Made by a program: the position numbers and the translations under genes. From Oxalobacteraceae sp. CFBP 13730 (lineage in GTDB: Bacteria > Pseudomonadota > Gammaproteobacteria > Burkholderiales > Burkholderiaceae_D), in NCBI GenBank assembly GCA_014841835.1, contig JACYUQ010000002.1, forward strand, positions 992,001-1,056,000: a stretch of 64,000 nt of DNA, in the 5' to 3' direction. The number at the start of each line of letters is the position of its first letter. Positions within the stretch are counted from its first letter, which is position 1. Below are positions 52,546-61,458 of the stretch, one piece after another. A model generated the notes under the pieces. It was given only the letters and a program-made list of their open reading frames with translations. It ran no database searches and was not told where the DNA came from.

Positions 52546-54243
52546 TCAGACCACGAAGCGGGCGACAGTGTTGTTCAGGTGGCTGGCGTGCTCGTTCAGG
52601 CCTTCGGTAGAACGGGCGATGCTGTCGCACGAACCGGCCGAGCGCTCGGTTTCCTGGGCGATGTAGAGGATCGCGGCGGAAACTTCCTTGGCCGTGAGCG
52701 ACTGCTCGCTGGCGCTGTCGGAAATCTCGGCGATCGCCAGCGAAGTCTTGCCGACGCCACTGGTGATGCGGTCGAACGCTTCGCTGGCCTGGCGCGAGAT
52801 TTCGCTGCCCTGCGCCACGCGCCGCACCGATTCATTGATCAGCTTTGAGATTTCCTTGGTCGCCTGCGACGAACGCTCGGCCAGTTTGCGCACCTCGTCG
52901 GCCACGACCGAGAAACCCAGGCCATGCTCACCGGCGCGCGCCGCTTCGATGGCCGCATTGAAGGCCAGCATATTGGTCTGCCCGGCGATCTCGCCGATGA
53001 CCTTGACGATTTCGCCGATGTCTTCGGACGACTGGTTGATCATCGCCATCGCTTCGATCGAGCGGGCAATCGCCTTGGCGCCGATTTCCGCTTCGTCTCG
53101 GGTCGACTGGGCCAGGCTGTTGGCTTCCTGCGTGCTGCGCGCGATCGTGTTGATCGACGCGGTCAGGCCGTCGACCGAGGCGTTCATCTGTTCCACCGTC
53201 GCGCCCAGCGCCTGGGCACTGGCGGCCACCGTGTTGGAGCGGTCGGCGATGCTGCGCGACGAGACATTGAGCTTGCCGGCGGCCGAGACGGCGTCGCCGA
53301 TCACGCCGCGCAGGTCGCCGATCATCTTCATCACGCCGCGCCCCAGTTCGTCGAGCGGCTCGGTGCCGTTCGTGTCGATCGTGCCGGTCAGGTCGCCGGC
53401 CGAGGCGCGCGCGACCTGCTCGAGCAGCAGACCGACCTTGCGGCGCTCGTCTTCGGCGCGTTGGACGGCAGCTTCTTCGAGCATCACCTGGGCGGTGATG
53501 TCGGTGGCGAACTTGACGACTTTGACCGGCTTGCCGTTGGCGTCGAAGATCGGGTTGTAGGTCGCCTGGATCCACACCGTCTTGCCGTTGTTGCCGTGGC
53601 GCTTGTAGCGGCCGGCGTCGAATTCTCCACGGTTGAGCTTGCCCCAGAAGCGGCGATAGGCCGCGCTCGACGCGTATTCGTCGTCGCAGAACACGCGGTG
53701 ATGTTCGCCGCGCACGTCTTCCAGCGCGTAGTCGAGCAGGTCGAGGAAATTGGCGTTGGCGTCGAGCAGCACGCCGCTCATGTCGAATTCGACCACGGCC
53801 TGCGCGCGGCCGATCGCCGACACCAGGCCGGTCGTCTCGGCGGCGCGGATTTTCTCGGCCGTGATGTCGGTGGCGAACTTGATGATTTTGGACACGCGCC
53901 CCGAGCTGTCCTTGACCGGATTGTAGGACGCGTTGATCCAGAATTCGCGCCCGCCCTTGGCGATGCGCTTGTATTCGGCGCGGTCGGACTTGCCGAGGCC
54001 AAGGTCTTGCCAGAAACGCGCATACGCGGGCGAATCGATCAGCTCGCGCTCACAGAACATCGAGTGATGACGTCCTGCCAGCTCGGCGTCCGTGTAACCC
54101 GTCACGCTCAGGAAGTTGTCATTGGCACGCAGGATGTTGCCGTTCAAATCGAACTCGACAATGGCTTGGGCGCCGTCGAGCGCCGAATAGATCGCACGCA
54201 GGTCTTGCAGCGCATCAGGCGATTCCAGATAGATCGTTTCCAT
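52546..54243 (-). CDS. soluble double-PAS chemoreceptor
   Basis: This 565-residue methyl-accepting chemotaxis protein has no transmembrane segment. Two similar PAS domains (about 18-125 and 140-248) each contain a VEFD, (A)N(D/A)NFL and FWIN/VWIQ-ASYNP/ATYNP-type ending (short motifs ASYNPV, ATYNPI). Such PAS pairs often bind haem or flavin and sense oxygen or redox; ligand unknown. A linker ([14 protein letters not shown]) leads to the MCP hairpin with tip [23 protein letters not shown] ([15 protein letters not shown]). It heads the MCP-cheR-cheD-CheW operon. ATG 54243 was chosen; the frame runs further upstream but crosses AT-rich leader DNA. Confidence 0.88.
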   Translation of the reverse strand: METIYLESPDALQDLRAIYSALDGAQAIVEFDLNGNILRANDNFLSVTGYTDAELAGRHHSMFCERELIDSPAYARFWQDLGLGKSDRAEYKRIAKGGREFWINASYNPVKDSSGRVSKIIKFATDITAEKIRAAETTGLVSAIGRAQAVVEFDMSGVLLDANANFLDLLDYALEDVRGEHHRVFCDDEYASSAAYRRFWGKLNRGEFDAGRYKRHGNNGKTVWIQATYNPIFDANGKPVKVVKFATDITAQVMLEEAAVQRAEDERRKVGLLLEQVARASAGDLTGTIDTNGTEPLDELGRGVMKMIGDLRGVIGDAVSAAGKLNVSSRSIADRSNTVAASAQALGATVEQMNASVDGLTASINTIARSTQEANSLAQSTRDEAEIGAKAIARSIEAMAMINQSSEDIGEIVKVIGEIAGQTNMLAFNAAIEAARAGEHGLGFSVVADEVRKLAERSSQATKEISKLINESVRRVAQGSEISRQASEAFDRITSGVGKTSLAIAEISDSASEQSLTAKEVSAAILYIAQETERSAGSCDSIARSTEGLNEHASHLNNTVARFVV

Positions 54244-54500
54244 ATATTCAATGAATGAGGTGGGGAGGAGCGCCGGGCCACACGACGCAGCAGAGGCATG
54301 CGTGAATGATGCACCATTTGGCAAACACAGTAAATCCAGCAAATACAATGTAGTGATTCTGCATGGTGTTTTGTTGCCCTTAAACAACGTCACCCCAACG
54401 CAGAGGTGCTGCCCCTCTCTTATCGCACCGTATTCGTCGCACACCTGCGAGTGAAGTGTTTTTCTGAAACAACTAAATCGAACAAAACGAAATATTTTTC
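54244..54500. other. AT-rich divergent intergenic region
   Basis: Between the leftward chemoreceptor and the rightward DUF11 gene lie 318 bp that are distinctly more AT-rich than the surroundings, especially 54310-54400 and 54470-54560. I find no gene in it. It must hold the chemoreceptor promoter, which I could not assign (no sigma-28-type GCCGATAA box seen). The rightward promoter is listed separately. Confidence 0.5.
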
Positions 54501-54528
54501 TTGAGAAAGTCAGCAAATTCGATAAAAT
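54501..54528 (+). promoter_or_regulatory. promoter of the DUF11 surface-protein cluster
   Basis: TTGAGA (54501-54506, 5/6), 16 bp, TAAAAT (54523-54528, 5/6), 33 bp before the first gene. A short TTTCT-TG-AGAAA dyad (54497-54508) covers the -35. Confidence 0.55.
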
Positions 54529-54561
54529 TCGCTTCATCGACAATCCAGTAAAAACGAAACC

Positions 54562-55113
54562 ATGACGAACTCGACAAACAACCGTGCGATCTCCACCGAC
54601 CCGCTGCTCATGCGCTGGCTGACGGTCCTGCTGTTCTGGACCGTGCTGCTCACCGGCACCAAAGCGTTTGCTGCCGATTCCCAGGCCGTTGACGTGCGCC
54701 TGCAAGCCTTCCAGGTCGTGGCGCAGAACAAGGGCGGCGACAAGCTGGTGCCTGCGACCGAAGCCAATCCTGGCGACACCATCGAATACCAGGTCACCTA
54801 CCAGAACAACGGCAAGTCGGCCGCGAAGGGGGTCGCAGCGACGCTGCCGGTGCCCGAAGGCGCGATGGTCTACCTCGACGGCAGCGCAGCGCCGAAAGCG
54901 GTCCAGGCCAGTCTCGATGGCAAACAGTTCAGTCCCCTGCCCCTGACCCGCGAAGTCATGCGCAACGGACGACGGACGGTCGAACCGGTGCCGCCCGAGC
55001 AATATCGCTTTTTGCGCTGGGAGCTCGGCGATCTCGCACCCGGCAAGGCAGCGACCGTGACGTCACGCATGCGTGTCGGCATCCCGCCCCTGAACCGACT
55101 CGCCGGCTCATAA
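54562..55113 (+). CDS. exported DUF11-like domain protein (first gene of surface cluster)
   Basis: This 183-residue protein has a long signal peptide or anchor (about 16-38, ending AFAAD). A single immunoglobulin-like DUF11 domain follows, with the typical order [28 protein letters not shown] (signature [13 protein letters not shown]), [13 protein letters not shown] and a closing [12 protein letters not shown]. The domain is related to C-terminal domains in the next three proteins. The function is unknown; a small accessory or cap subunit of a surface structure is plausible. ATG 54562 is preceded by an A-rich leader without a strong ribosome-binding site. Confidence 0.7.
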   Translation: MTNSTNNRAISTDPLLMRWLTVLLFWTVLLTGTKAFAADSQAVDVRLQAFQVVAQNKGGDKLVPATEANPGDTIEYQVTYQNNGKSAAKGVAATLPVPEGAMVYLDGSAAPKAVQASLDGKQFSPLPLTREVMRNGRRTVEPVPPEQYRFLRWELGDLAPGKAATVTSRMRVGIPPLNRLAGS

Positions 55114-55128
55114 CACCCTGAACGACCT

Positions 55129-55142
55129 GACGTTTCGACGTC
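55129..55142 (+). promoter_or_regulatory. UUCG tetraloop hairpin between first and second DUF11 genes
   Basis: GACGT-TTCG-ACGTC forms a 5-bp stem capped by the very stable UUCG tetraloop, 16 bp after the first DUF11 gene. An AT-rich stretch follows before the next gene's AAGGA ribosome-binding site, where a second promoter may lie. Confidence 0.35.
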
Positions 55143-55222
55143 GCTCCGTCACACCGCAAAAATAGTTGTCTTTTTATTAACTTAATACGTACTTACCCAC
55201 GTCCCCTGACAAGGAAGCAGCC

Positions 55223-56533
55223 ATGAAAACCCGTCTCAAGCTCGTCGCCGCAGCAGCGCTGCTGGCATCCACCAACGGCGCCTATGCCGCCACTGCGGCC
55301 GGCACCCAGATCACCAACCAAGCCACCGCCACCTATAACGATTCCACCGGTACCAGGACGGTTCAGTCGAATACGGTCATCACGACCGTGCAGCAGGTCG
55401 CCAGCCTGACCATGCCGGCCGGTACCGCCAAAAACGCCGGCGCCGGCACCTCGGTCAGCTATGCCCACAGCGTGACCAACACCGGTAACGGCAGCGACAC
55501 CTTCGCCCTGTCGCAAACCAGTACCGGCGCGCTGAACCTGACGGGCGTCGTGTTCTACCTGGATGCCAACGGCGACGGCGTGGCCGACAATGCAACCCCG
55601 ATCACCACCACCGGCGCGCTGGCGGCCGGCGCCACCTTCCGCTTCGTGGCCGTGGCCACCCTGCCGGCCGGCGCCGTCAACGGCAACACCAACGTGCTGA
55701 CCGTACGCGCCACCAGCGGCTTCAACGGTGCGATCGCCGCCACCAGCATCGACACCACCACGGTCGCCGCCGGCGCCGTGATCGACATCACCGCCAACTC
55801 GGCGGGCGCCGGCGCACCGGGCGCAGGGCCTGGCGTCGAAGCCGCGGCCGTGGAAACCAAGACCACGACGGCAGGCACGATGACCTCGTTCGTCCTGTTC
55901 CTGAACAACACCGGCGGCAGCCCCGACACCTTCAATCTGCAGGCGAGCACCGACGGCACGTTCGGCACGCAAATCCTGCCACCCGGCTGGACTGTCGTCT
56001 TCAAGGACGCCAACGGCGCGGTCATCACCAACGCCACTGTTGCCGCCGGCGCCAATGTGCGCGTGACGGCCGAAGTGACGCCGCCGGGCGGCACCGCACC
56101 AGGCACGACCGACCTGTATTTCCGCGCCATTTCGGGCACCACCGGCGTGGCCGACAGCATCCACGAGGCCGTCACCGTGGCCGCTGCCGATTCGCTCGTC
56201 GAACTGGTCAAGACCCAGGCCCTGGATGCCAACTGCGACGGCACCGCCGATACCGCGTTCAGCAATGCACCGATCGCGTCCGGCGCCGTGCCGGGTGCCT
56301 GCATCCGCTACACCATCGTCGGCACCAACAAGGGCGCAACCACCATCACCGCGATGGTCATGACCGACGTGATTCCGGCCAACACGACGTACCACGCCAC
56401 GGCCACTGCCACCACCGGTCTGGGCGCGATCCTCGCGCCACTGGCCGGTGCGACCGGCAGCGTGTCGGCCACCGTTGGCAACCTGGCCCCGGGTCAGTCC
56501 AACACGATGTCGTTCGGCGTGAAGATCGACTAA
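55223..56533 (+). CDS. exported low-complexity DUF11/Ig-like protein (candidate major surface subunit)
   Basis: This 436-residue protein has a clean signal peptide (MKTRLKLVAAAALLASTNGAYA). The mature part is rich in Ala, Thr, Gly and Val and almost free of charge and aromatics. It starts with a module ITNQATATYNDSTGTRTVQSNTV (motifs NQATATY and SNTV). Successive Ig-like beta domains follow, two with FVLFLNN/YAHSVTN-type strands. A C-terminal DUF11 domain (about 330-436: CIRYTIVGTNKG, VMTDVIPANTTY, VGNLAPGQSNTM) closes it. A strong AAGGAAG ribosome-binding site and a following hairpin suggest high, separately tuned expression. This composition resembles secreted structural subunits. No catalytic motif. 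Confidence 0.75.
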   Translation: MKTRLKLVAAAALLASTNGAYAATAAGTQITNQATATYNDSTGTRTVQSNTVITTVQQVASLTMPAGTAKNAGAGTSVSYAHSVTNTGNGSDTFALSQTSTGALNLTGVVFYLDANGDGVADNATPITTTGALAAGATFRFVAVATLPAGAVNGNTNVLTVRATSGFNGAIAATSIDTTTVAAGAVIDITANSAGAGAPGAGPGVEAAAVETKTTTAGTMTSFVLFLNNTGGSPDTFNLQASTDGTFGTQILPPGWTVVFKDANGAVITNATVAAGANVRVTAEVTPPGGTAPGTTDLYFRAISGTTGVADSIHEAVTVAAADSLVELVKTQALDANCDGTADTAFSNAPIASGAVPGACIRYTIVGTNKGATTITAMVMTDVIPANTTYHATATATTGLGAILAPLAGATGSVSATVGNLAPGQSNTMSFGVKID

Positions 56534-56567
56534 GTCTCCTGACCTTGTAATCCATCGCCCCCCAACC

Positions 56568-56591
56568 GCAGCGCCGCACCGGCGGCGCTGC
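56568..56591 (+). terminator. strong intercistronic hairpin between second and third DUF11 genes
   Basis: GCAGCGCCGC pairs perfectly with GCGGCGCTGC across an ACCG loop (10-bp G/C stem). It lies 34 bp after the 436-residue gene and 29 bp before the 1607-residue gene. There is no T-run, so partial termination or 3'-end protection of the upstream message is more likely than full termination. Confidence 0.6.
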
Positions 56592-56620
56592 CTTCACATT
56601 CCCAGACCTTCGCGCGCGCC

Positions 56621-59600
56621 ATGACGACCCTCCTCCGACACCTCGTATTGATTTGCATGAGCCTGGTCCTGTGGTTGTCCGGCGACGCGCGCGCATCCAT
56701 CGACAACCGTGCCAGCGCGACCTTCGTCGGCGCGGCCGGCAACAGCATCACCATCGAATCGAATACCGTGCGCGCCGTGCGCCCGGATTCGATCACGTAT
56801 TTCACCTCGGCCGCCTACAGCCGCGTGGCGCGCGCAGCCGAACTGAATGGCACCCTGTTCCTGCAGGTCGATGCCGCCGAATGCAACAAGGACAGCGGTG
56901 TGGCCGAACAGGTCAGCGTCACGCTGACCTCCACGCTGACGGGCGACCAGCAAGACTTTCCGGCGAGCGAGACGGGGCCCGACACCGGCCAATACCGCTT
57001 CAGCGCCGTCGCTGCAAGCCACCGCGACGACCAGGACCATGACGACGACGCTGCCGACGGCATCATCGAAGTGTTGAAAAACGATACCCTGCTGGCCACC
57101 GTCGCAGGCTGCGGCAGCGGCGTGATCCAGACCGCAATCCTGGTCGACCCGATCGGTATCGTCTACGACAGCCGCAGCAACCTGCCGCTGCCCGGCGCGA
57201 CCGTGACCCTGATCGACATCACCGGCGCCGGCAACGGCGGTGCGCCTGGCGCCCCGGCCCGCGTCTTCGGCGTGGATGGCGTCACGCCGGCACCGAGCAC
57301 CGTCATCACCGACGGCGGCGGCATGTACCAGTTTCCGCTGGTCGCACCGAGCCTGTATCGCCTGCAGGTGACCCCGCCGTCGAACTACGGTTTCCCGTCG
57401 AAGCGCGCCATCGGTGAGCTGCCGGCCGGACGCACCACCAACCTGTACGGTTCGTTCGGCGGCGAGTTCATCGTCAGCGAAACCAGCGGCGTCGTCACCA
57501 TCGACGTGCCACTCGACCCGATCCCGGGCGTGCTGTACCTGGAAAAGAATGCGTCGCGCGCCGTTGTCGAAATCGGCGACGTACTCGACTACACGGTGCG
57601 CGTCCACAACACCGCCGAACAGGCGCTGGTGGACGTGGTGGTCGAAGACCGCCTGCCGGCCGGCTTCTCGTTCGTGCCGGGCACGCTGCGCATCGACGGC
57701 GCCCCCGTAACCGACAAATTCGAAAACCGCGGCCCGACGCTGCGCATTCCGCTCGATACGCTGGCGGCCAGGTCGAACCGGGTGCTGCGCTACCGCGTGC
57801 GCATCGGCGCCGGCGCGCTGCAGGGCGATGGCATCAACCGCGCGCAGGCCACCAGCGGCGCCCCGCTGGCGCTGGTGTCGTCGGTGGCTGCGGCCAAGGT
57901 GAAGGTCGAAGCCGGCATCTTCAGCAGTAAGGGCTTCATCCTGGGTGACGTGTTCGCCGACTGCAATGTCAACGGCCAGCGCGACCTGGGCGAGCCGGGC
58001 ATTCCCGACGTGCGCATCTACCTGGAAGACGGCAGCTTTTCGCAAACCGACGCCGATGGCCGCTACAGCTTTGCCGATGTGGCCCCGCGCACCCACGTGG
58101 CCAAGGTTGACCTGAGCACGATGCTGGCCGGTCGGCTGGCGGTACTGTCGAACCGCAATGCAGGCGACGCCGGCAGCCGCTTCGTCGACCTCAAGGACGG
58201 CGAACTGGCGCGCGCCGATTTTGCGCTGAGCGGCTGCAATCCCGATGTGCTCGAAGCGATCAAGGCACGGGTCGCCCGCCTGCGCGCCGTGCTGGCTTCG
58301 GCCGCCGTGCTGACGGCCCCAACTCCGGCCGCTGCCAAGGCCGTAGCCGAGCTGGATCTGGCCACGGTCACCAACCGCCTGGGCTTCATTGGCCTGACCG
58401 ACGGCGCCATCCTGCCGCACGCCCAGCCCACCATCCGTGTCAAAGGTGGCGCCGGCTCGGGCTTCACGCTGCTGGTGAATGGCGTGGCAGTGGACGACAG
58501 CCATATCGGCAAGCAGGACACGGTGGCAGCGCAGGCACTCCAGCTGCGCGACTATGTCGGCGTGACCCTGAAACCCGGCCACAACCTGATCGAAGTGCGC
58601 GAAACCGACAGCTTCGGCAACCCGCGCGGCAGCAGCGTCGTGGACGTGGTGGTGCCGGGCGCCCTGGCACGCGTGTCGGTGGCCCCGCTCGCCGAATCGG
58701 CCCCGGCCGATGGCCGCTCGCTGACGATGGTCGCGCTGCGCCTGGAAGACACGAACGGCGTGCTGATCGCCGAACGCACCCCGGTCACGCTGGACGCCAG
58801 CGCCGGCCAGTGGGACCAGCCCGACCTCGATCCACGCGAGCCGGGCTACCAGGTCTTCGTCGAAGGCGGCAGCGCCGAATTCGCCCTGCGCAGCGCGCCG
58901 GACGCCGGCGAAGCCCGCCTGCAAGCCACCAGCGGCCTGCTGCGTGCCAAAAACACCCTGCGCTTCCTGCCGGCCCTGCGCCCGATGGTGGCAGCAGGTG
59001 TGGTCGAGGGCGCCTTCAGCCTGAACCGCAGCCGCGGCAATACCGCCACCCCGCTGCGCGATTTCGACGGCTTCGAAGACCGCCTGCGCCACGTGGCGGG
59101 CAGTGAGAGCGTCAATGCCGGCGCCCGCGCCGCGATGTTCGCCAAGGGCCAGATCGGCGCCGATACGCTGCTGACGATGTCGTACGACTCGGACAAGGAC
59201 ACCGAGCCGAAGATGTTCCGCGACATCAACCCGTTTGCCTTCTACCCGACCTACGGCGACGACGCGCGCCGTGGCTTCGAGGCGCAATCGGCCGGCCGCC
59301 TGTACGTCAAGGCCGAACGCAACCGCTCGTACGTGATGTTCGGCGACTTCGTGCCGCCGGGCGTCACCCCGGCGCGCAACCTGGGTGCTTACAACCGCAA
59401 CCTGACGGGCCTGCGCCAGCACGCCGAACTCGATGGTCTGACAGTCGACTCGTTCCTGAGCTACGACCGCACGCGCCAGATGGTCGAGGAATTCGCTGCC
59501 AACGGCACCTCGGGCCCGTTCCTGACCGGCGGCGGCCTGATGGTCATCAACAGCGAGCGTATCGAAATCATCATACGTGACCGCGACCAGACCGGCGTGA

Positions 59601-61444
59601 TCCTGTCGCGCCGCGCCCTGGTGCGCTACGTCGACTACGACATCGATCCGCTCACCGGCCGCATCCTGCTGCGCGCCCCGGTGCCGAGCCTGGACGAAAA
59701 CCTGAACCCGGTCAGCCTGCGCCTGGCGTACGAAGTCGACCAGAACGGCGCGCGCTTCCTGGTCGGCGGCGTCGCTGCCCAGTATCAGATCGGCAGCCAC
59801 GTCGAGGTCGGCGCCAGCGCCGTCGAAGACCGCAACCCAGCCGCCCCGACCCGCCTGGTCAGCGTCAACGCCAGCGTCAAGCCGGATGAAAAAACCGTCG
59901 TCGTCGTCGAAGCGGCGCAGATGGAAAAAGCCGGCCTGTCGGGCCGCGCGGCACGCTTTGACGCCAACCGCACCGACGGCAAGCTGGAAAGCCGCCTGTT
60001 CCTGGGCCGCGCCGACGCCAACTTCGACAATCCATCGGCCAACCTGCCGAAAGGCCGCACCGAAGGCGGCGCCAATGTGCGCTACCGCTTCACCGAGCGC
60101 ACCAGCGTCGGCCTGGAAGGCCTGCACACGGCCGACCTGACCACCGATGCCACCCGCAACGGCGTGCAACTCTTCGCCGGCTACACGTTCGAAAATGGCC
60201 TGCAAACCGAAGTGGGCATGCGCCATTCACGTGAAGAAGGCGGCGCCGGTGTCATCGTGGCGCAGCCCGACCTGACCAGTGTGCGCGCCAAGCTGGGCAT
60301 GCAGATCCCTGGCCTGCCGCAGGCCGGCGTGTTCGTCGAAGGCGAGCAGGATATCCACGACAATGGCCGCCGCATCGTGGCGCTGGGCGGCGATTACCGC
60401 TTCGCCGGCGGCAGCCGCGTGTACGGCCGCCATGAACTGATCAGCAGCCTGGGTTCAACCTATGCGCTGAACCAGGGCCAGCAGCGCCACGCCACCGTGT
60501 TCGGCGTCGACACCGACTACATGCACGACGGCCGCGTGTTCTCGGAATACCGCGCCGGCGGCACCTCGCCGGCGGGCACCGTGAGCGGCGAGCGCCAGGC
60601 CGAAGCGGCCCTGGGCCTTCGCAATCTGTGGACGCTGGGCGACGGCGTGCGCGCCAACACCAGCTTCGAGCGCGTCAAGGTGCTCTCGGGCGCGAACAAC
60701 AACGAAGCGATCGCGCTGACCGGCGCCATCGAAGTGAGCCGCCATCCGACCTGGACCGGCAACGCCCGCCTCGAACTGCGCCACGGCGCCGACAGCGACG
60801 GCCTGCTCTCGACGCTGGGCCTGGCCTACAAGATCGACGACAGCTGGACCTTCCTGGGCAAGAACACGCTGGCCGCCACCCGCTCGAATGCCAGCAAGAC
60901 CATGCGCGTGACCGAGCTGCTGCAAAGCGGCGTGGCCTACCGCGCGCTGCAGTCGATCGGCGTGAACGGCCTGGCCAAGTACGAGTACAAGCTCGAACGC
61001 GACGACGGCCTGGCTGACCTCAAGCGCGCTGTGCACGCCGTCTCGGTCGGCGCCAACTGGCAGCTGCGCCTTGATACCACCGTCAGCGCCCGCTACGCCG
61101 CCAAGATGGCGATGGACCAGTCGAGCGGCCTGTCGAACCGCACGGTCAGCCACCTGGTGGCCGGCCGCGTGACCCACGAGATCAATGCCGACTGGGACAT
61201 CGGCGTCACCGCGCAGATGCTGATGGACCGCGACACGCGCGGCCGCCAGTACGCCGCCGGCATCGAGGCGGGCTACCAGCTGCAACGCAATATGTGGGTG
61301 TCTGCCGGCTACAACCTGCTCGGCTTCAAGGAACGCGACCTGGCCGGCGCCGACGCTACCGCCAAGGGCGTGTACTTCCGGGTACGCATGAAGTTCGACG
61401 AGAACACGCTGCAAGGCCTGCTCTCGGGCGACCTGCTCAAGTAA
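56621..61444 (+). CDS. giant DUF11/SdrD-like protein with C-terminal outer-membrane beta-barrel
   Basis: This 1607-residue protein has a signal peptide (about 1-25) and an N-terminal module like that of the preceding protein (IDNRASATFV, ESNTV). A CnaB-like domain lies at about 175-277. A DUF11 domain spans about 301-410 (LEKNASRAVVEIGDVLDYTVRV; motifs VEIGDVLDYTV, LPAGFSFVPG). An SdrD/CnaB-type repeat with an Asp/Asn-rich loop (DCNVNGQRDLGEPG) is at about 437-493. A helical linker and Ig-like/invasin-type domains follow (about 510-790). From about 800 onward the sequence shows regular amphipathic strands with aromatic girdles typical of an outer-membrane barrel, ending GVYFRVRMKF plus a short tail. 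I infer an outer-membrane anchor, usher or exporter for the neighbouring exported proteins. No clear ribosome-binding site before ATG 56621. Confidence 0.7.
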   Translation: MTTLLRHLVLICMSLVLWLSGDARASIDNRASATFVGAAGNSITIESNTVRAVRPDSITYFTSAAYSRVARAAELNGTLFLQVDAAECNKDSGVAEQVSVTLTSTLTGDQQDFPASETGPDTGQYRFSAVAASHRDDQDHDDDAADGIIEVLKNDTLLATVAGCGSGVIQTAILVDPIGIVYDSRSNLPLPGATVTLIDITGAGNGGAPGAPARVFGVDGVTPAPSTVITDGGGMYQFPLVAPSLYRLQVTPPSNYGFPSKRAIGELPAGRTTNLYGSFGGEFIVSETSGVVTIDVPLDPIPGVLYLEKNASRAVVEIGDVLDYTVRVHNTAEQALVDVVVEDRLPAGFSFVPGTLRIDGAPVTDKFENRGPTLRIPLDTLAARSNRVLRYRVRIGAGALQGDGINRAQATSGAPLALVSSVAAAKVKVEAGIFSSKGFILGDVFADCNVNGQRDLGEPGIPDVRIYLEDGSFSQTDADGRYSFADVAPRTHVAKVDLSTMLAGRLAVLSNRNAGDAGSRFVDLKDGELARADFALSGCNPDVLEAIKARVARLRAVLASAAVLTAPTPAAAKAVAELDLATVTNRLGFIGLTDGAILPHAQPTIRVKGGAGSGFTLLVNGVAVDDSHIGKQDTVAAQALQLRDYVGVTLKPGHNLIEVRETDSFGNPRGSSVVDVVVPGALARVSVAPLAESAPADGRSLTMVALRLEDTNGVLIAERTPVTLDASAGQWDQPDLDPREPGYQVFVEGGSAEFALRSAPDAGEARLQATSGLLRAKNTLRFLPALRPMVAAGVVEGAFSLNRSRGNTATPLRDFDGFEDRLRHVAGSESVNAGARAAMFAKGQIGADTLLTMSYDSDKDTEPKMFRDINPFAFYPTYGDDARRGFEAQSAGRLYVKAERNRSYVMFGDFVPPGVTPARNLGAYNRNLTGLRQHAELDGLTVDSFLSYDRTRQMVEEFAANGTSGPFLTGGGLMVINSERIEIIIRDRDQTGVILSRRALVRYVDYDIDPLTGRILLRAPVPSLDENLNPVSLRLAYEVDQNGARFLVGGVAAQYQIGSHVEVGASAVEDRNPAAPTRLVSVNASVKPDEKTVVVVEAAQMEKAGLSGRAARFDANRTDGKLESRLFLGRADANFDNPSANLPKGRTEGGANVRYRFTERTSVGLEGLHTADLTTDATRNGVQLFAGYTFENGLQTEVGMRHSREEGGAGVIVAQPDLTSVRAKLGMQIPGLPQAGVFVEGEQDIHDNGRRIVALGGDYRFAGGSRVYGRHELISSLGSTYALNQGQQRHATVFGVDTDYMHDGRVFSEYRAGGTSPAGTVSGERQAEAALGLRNLWTLGDGVRANTSFERVKVLSGANNNEAIALTGAIEVSRHPTWTGNARLELRHGADSDGLLSTLGLAYKIDDSWTFLGKNTLAATRSNASKTMRVTELLQSGVAYRALQSIGVNGLAKYEYKLERDDGLADLKRAVHAVSVGANWQLRLDTTVSARYAAKMAMDQSSGLSNRTVSHLVAGRVTHEINADWDIGVTAQMLMDRDTRGRQYAAGIEAGYQLQRNMWVSAGYNLLGFKERDLAGADATAKGVYFRVRMKFDENTLQGLLSGDLLK

Positions 61445-61458
61445 TCAAGGATACCGAC

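Noticed and set aside
54244..55002. 253-codon upstream extension of the soluble chemoreceptor
   Set aside because: It would overlap the divergent DUF11 gene and cross AT-rich promoter DNA; similarity begins at ATG 54243.
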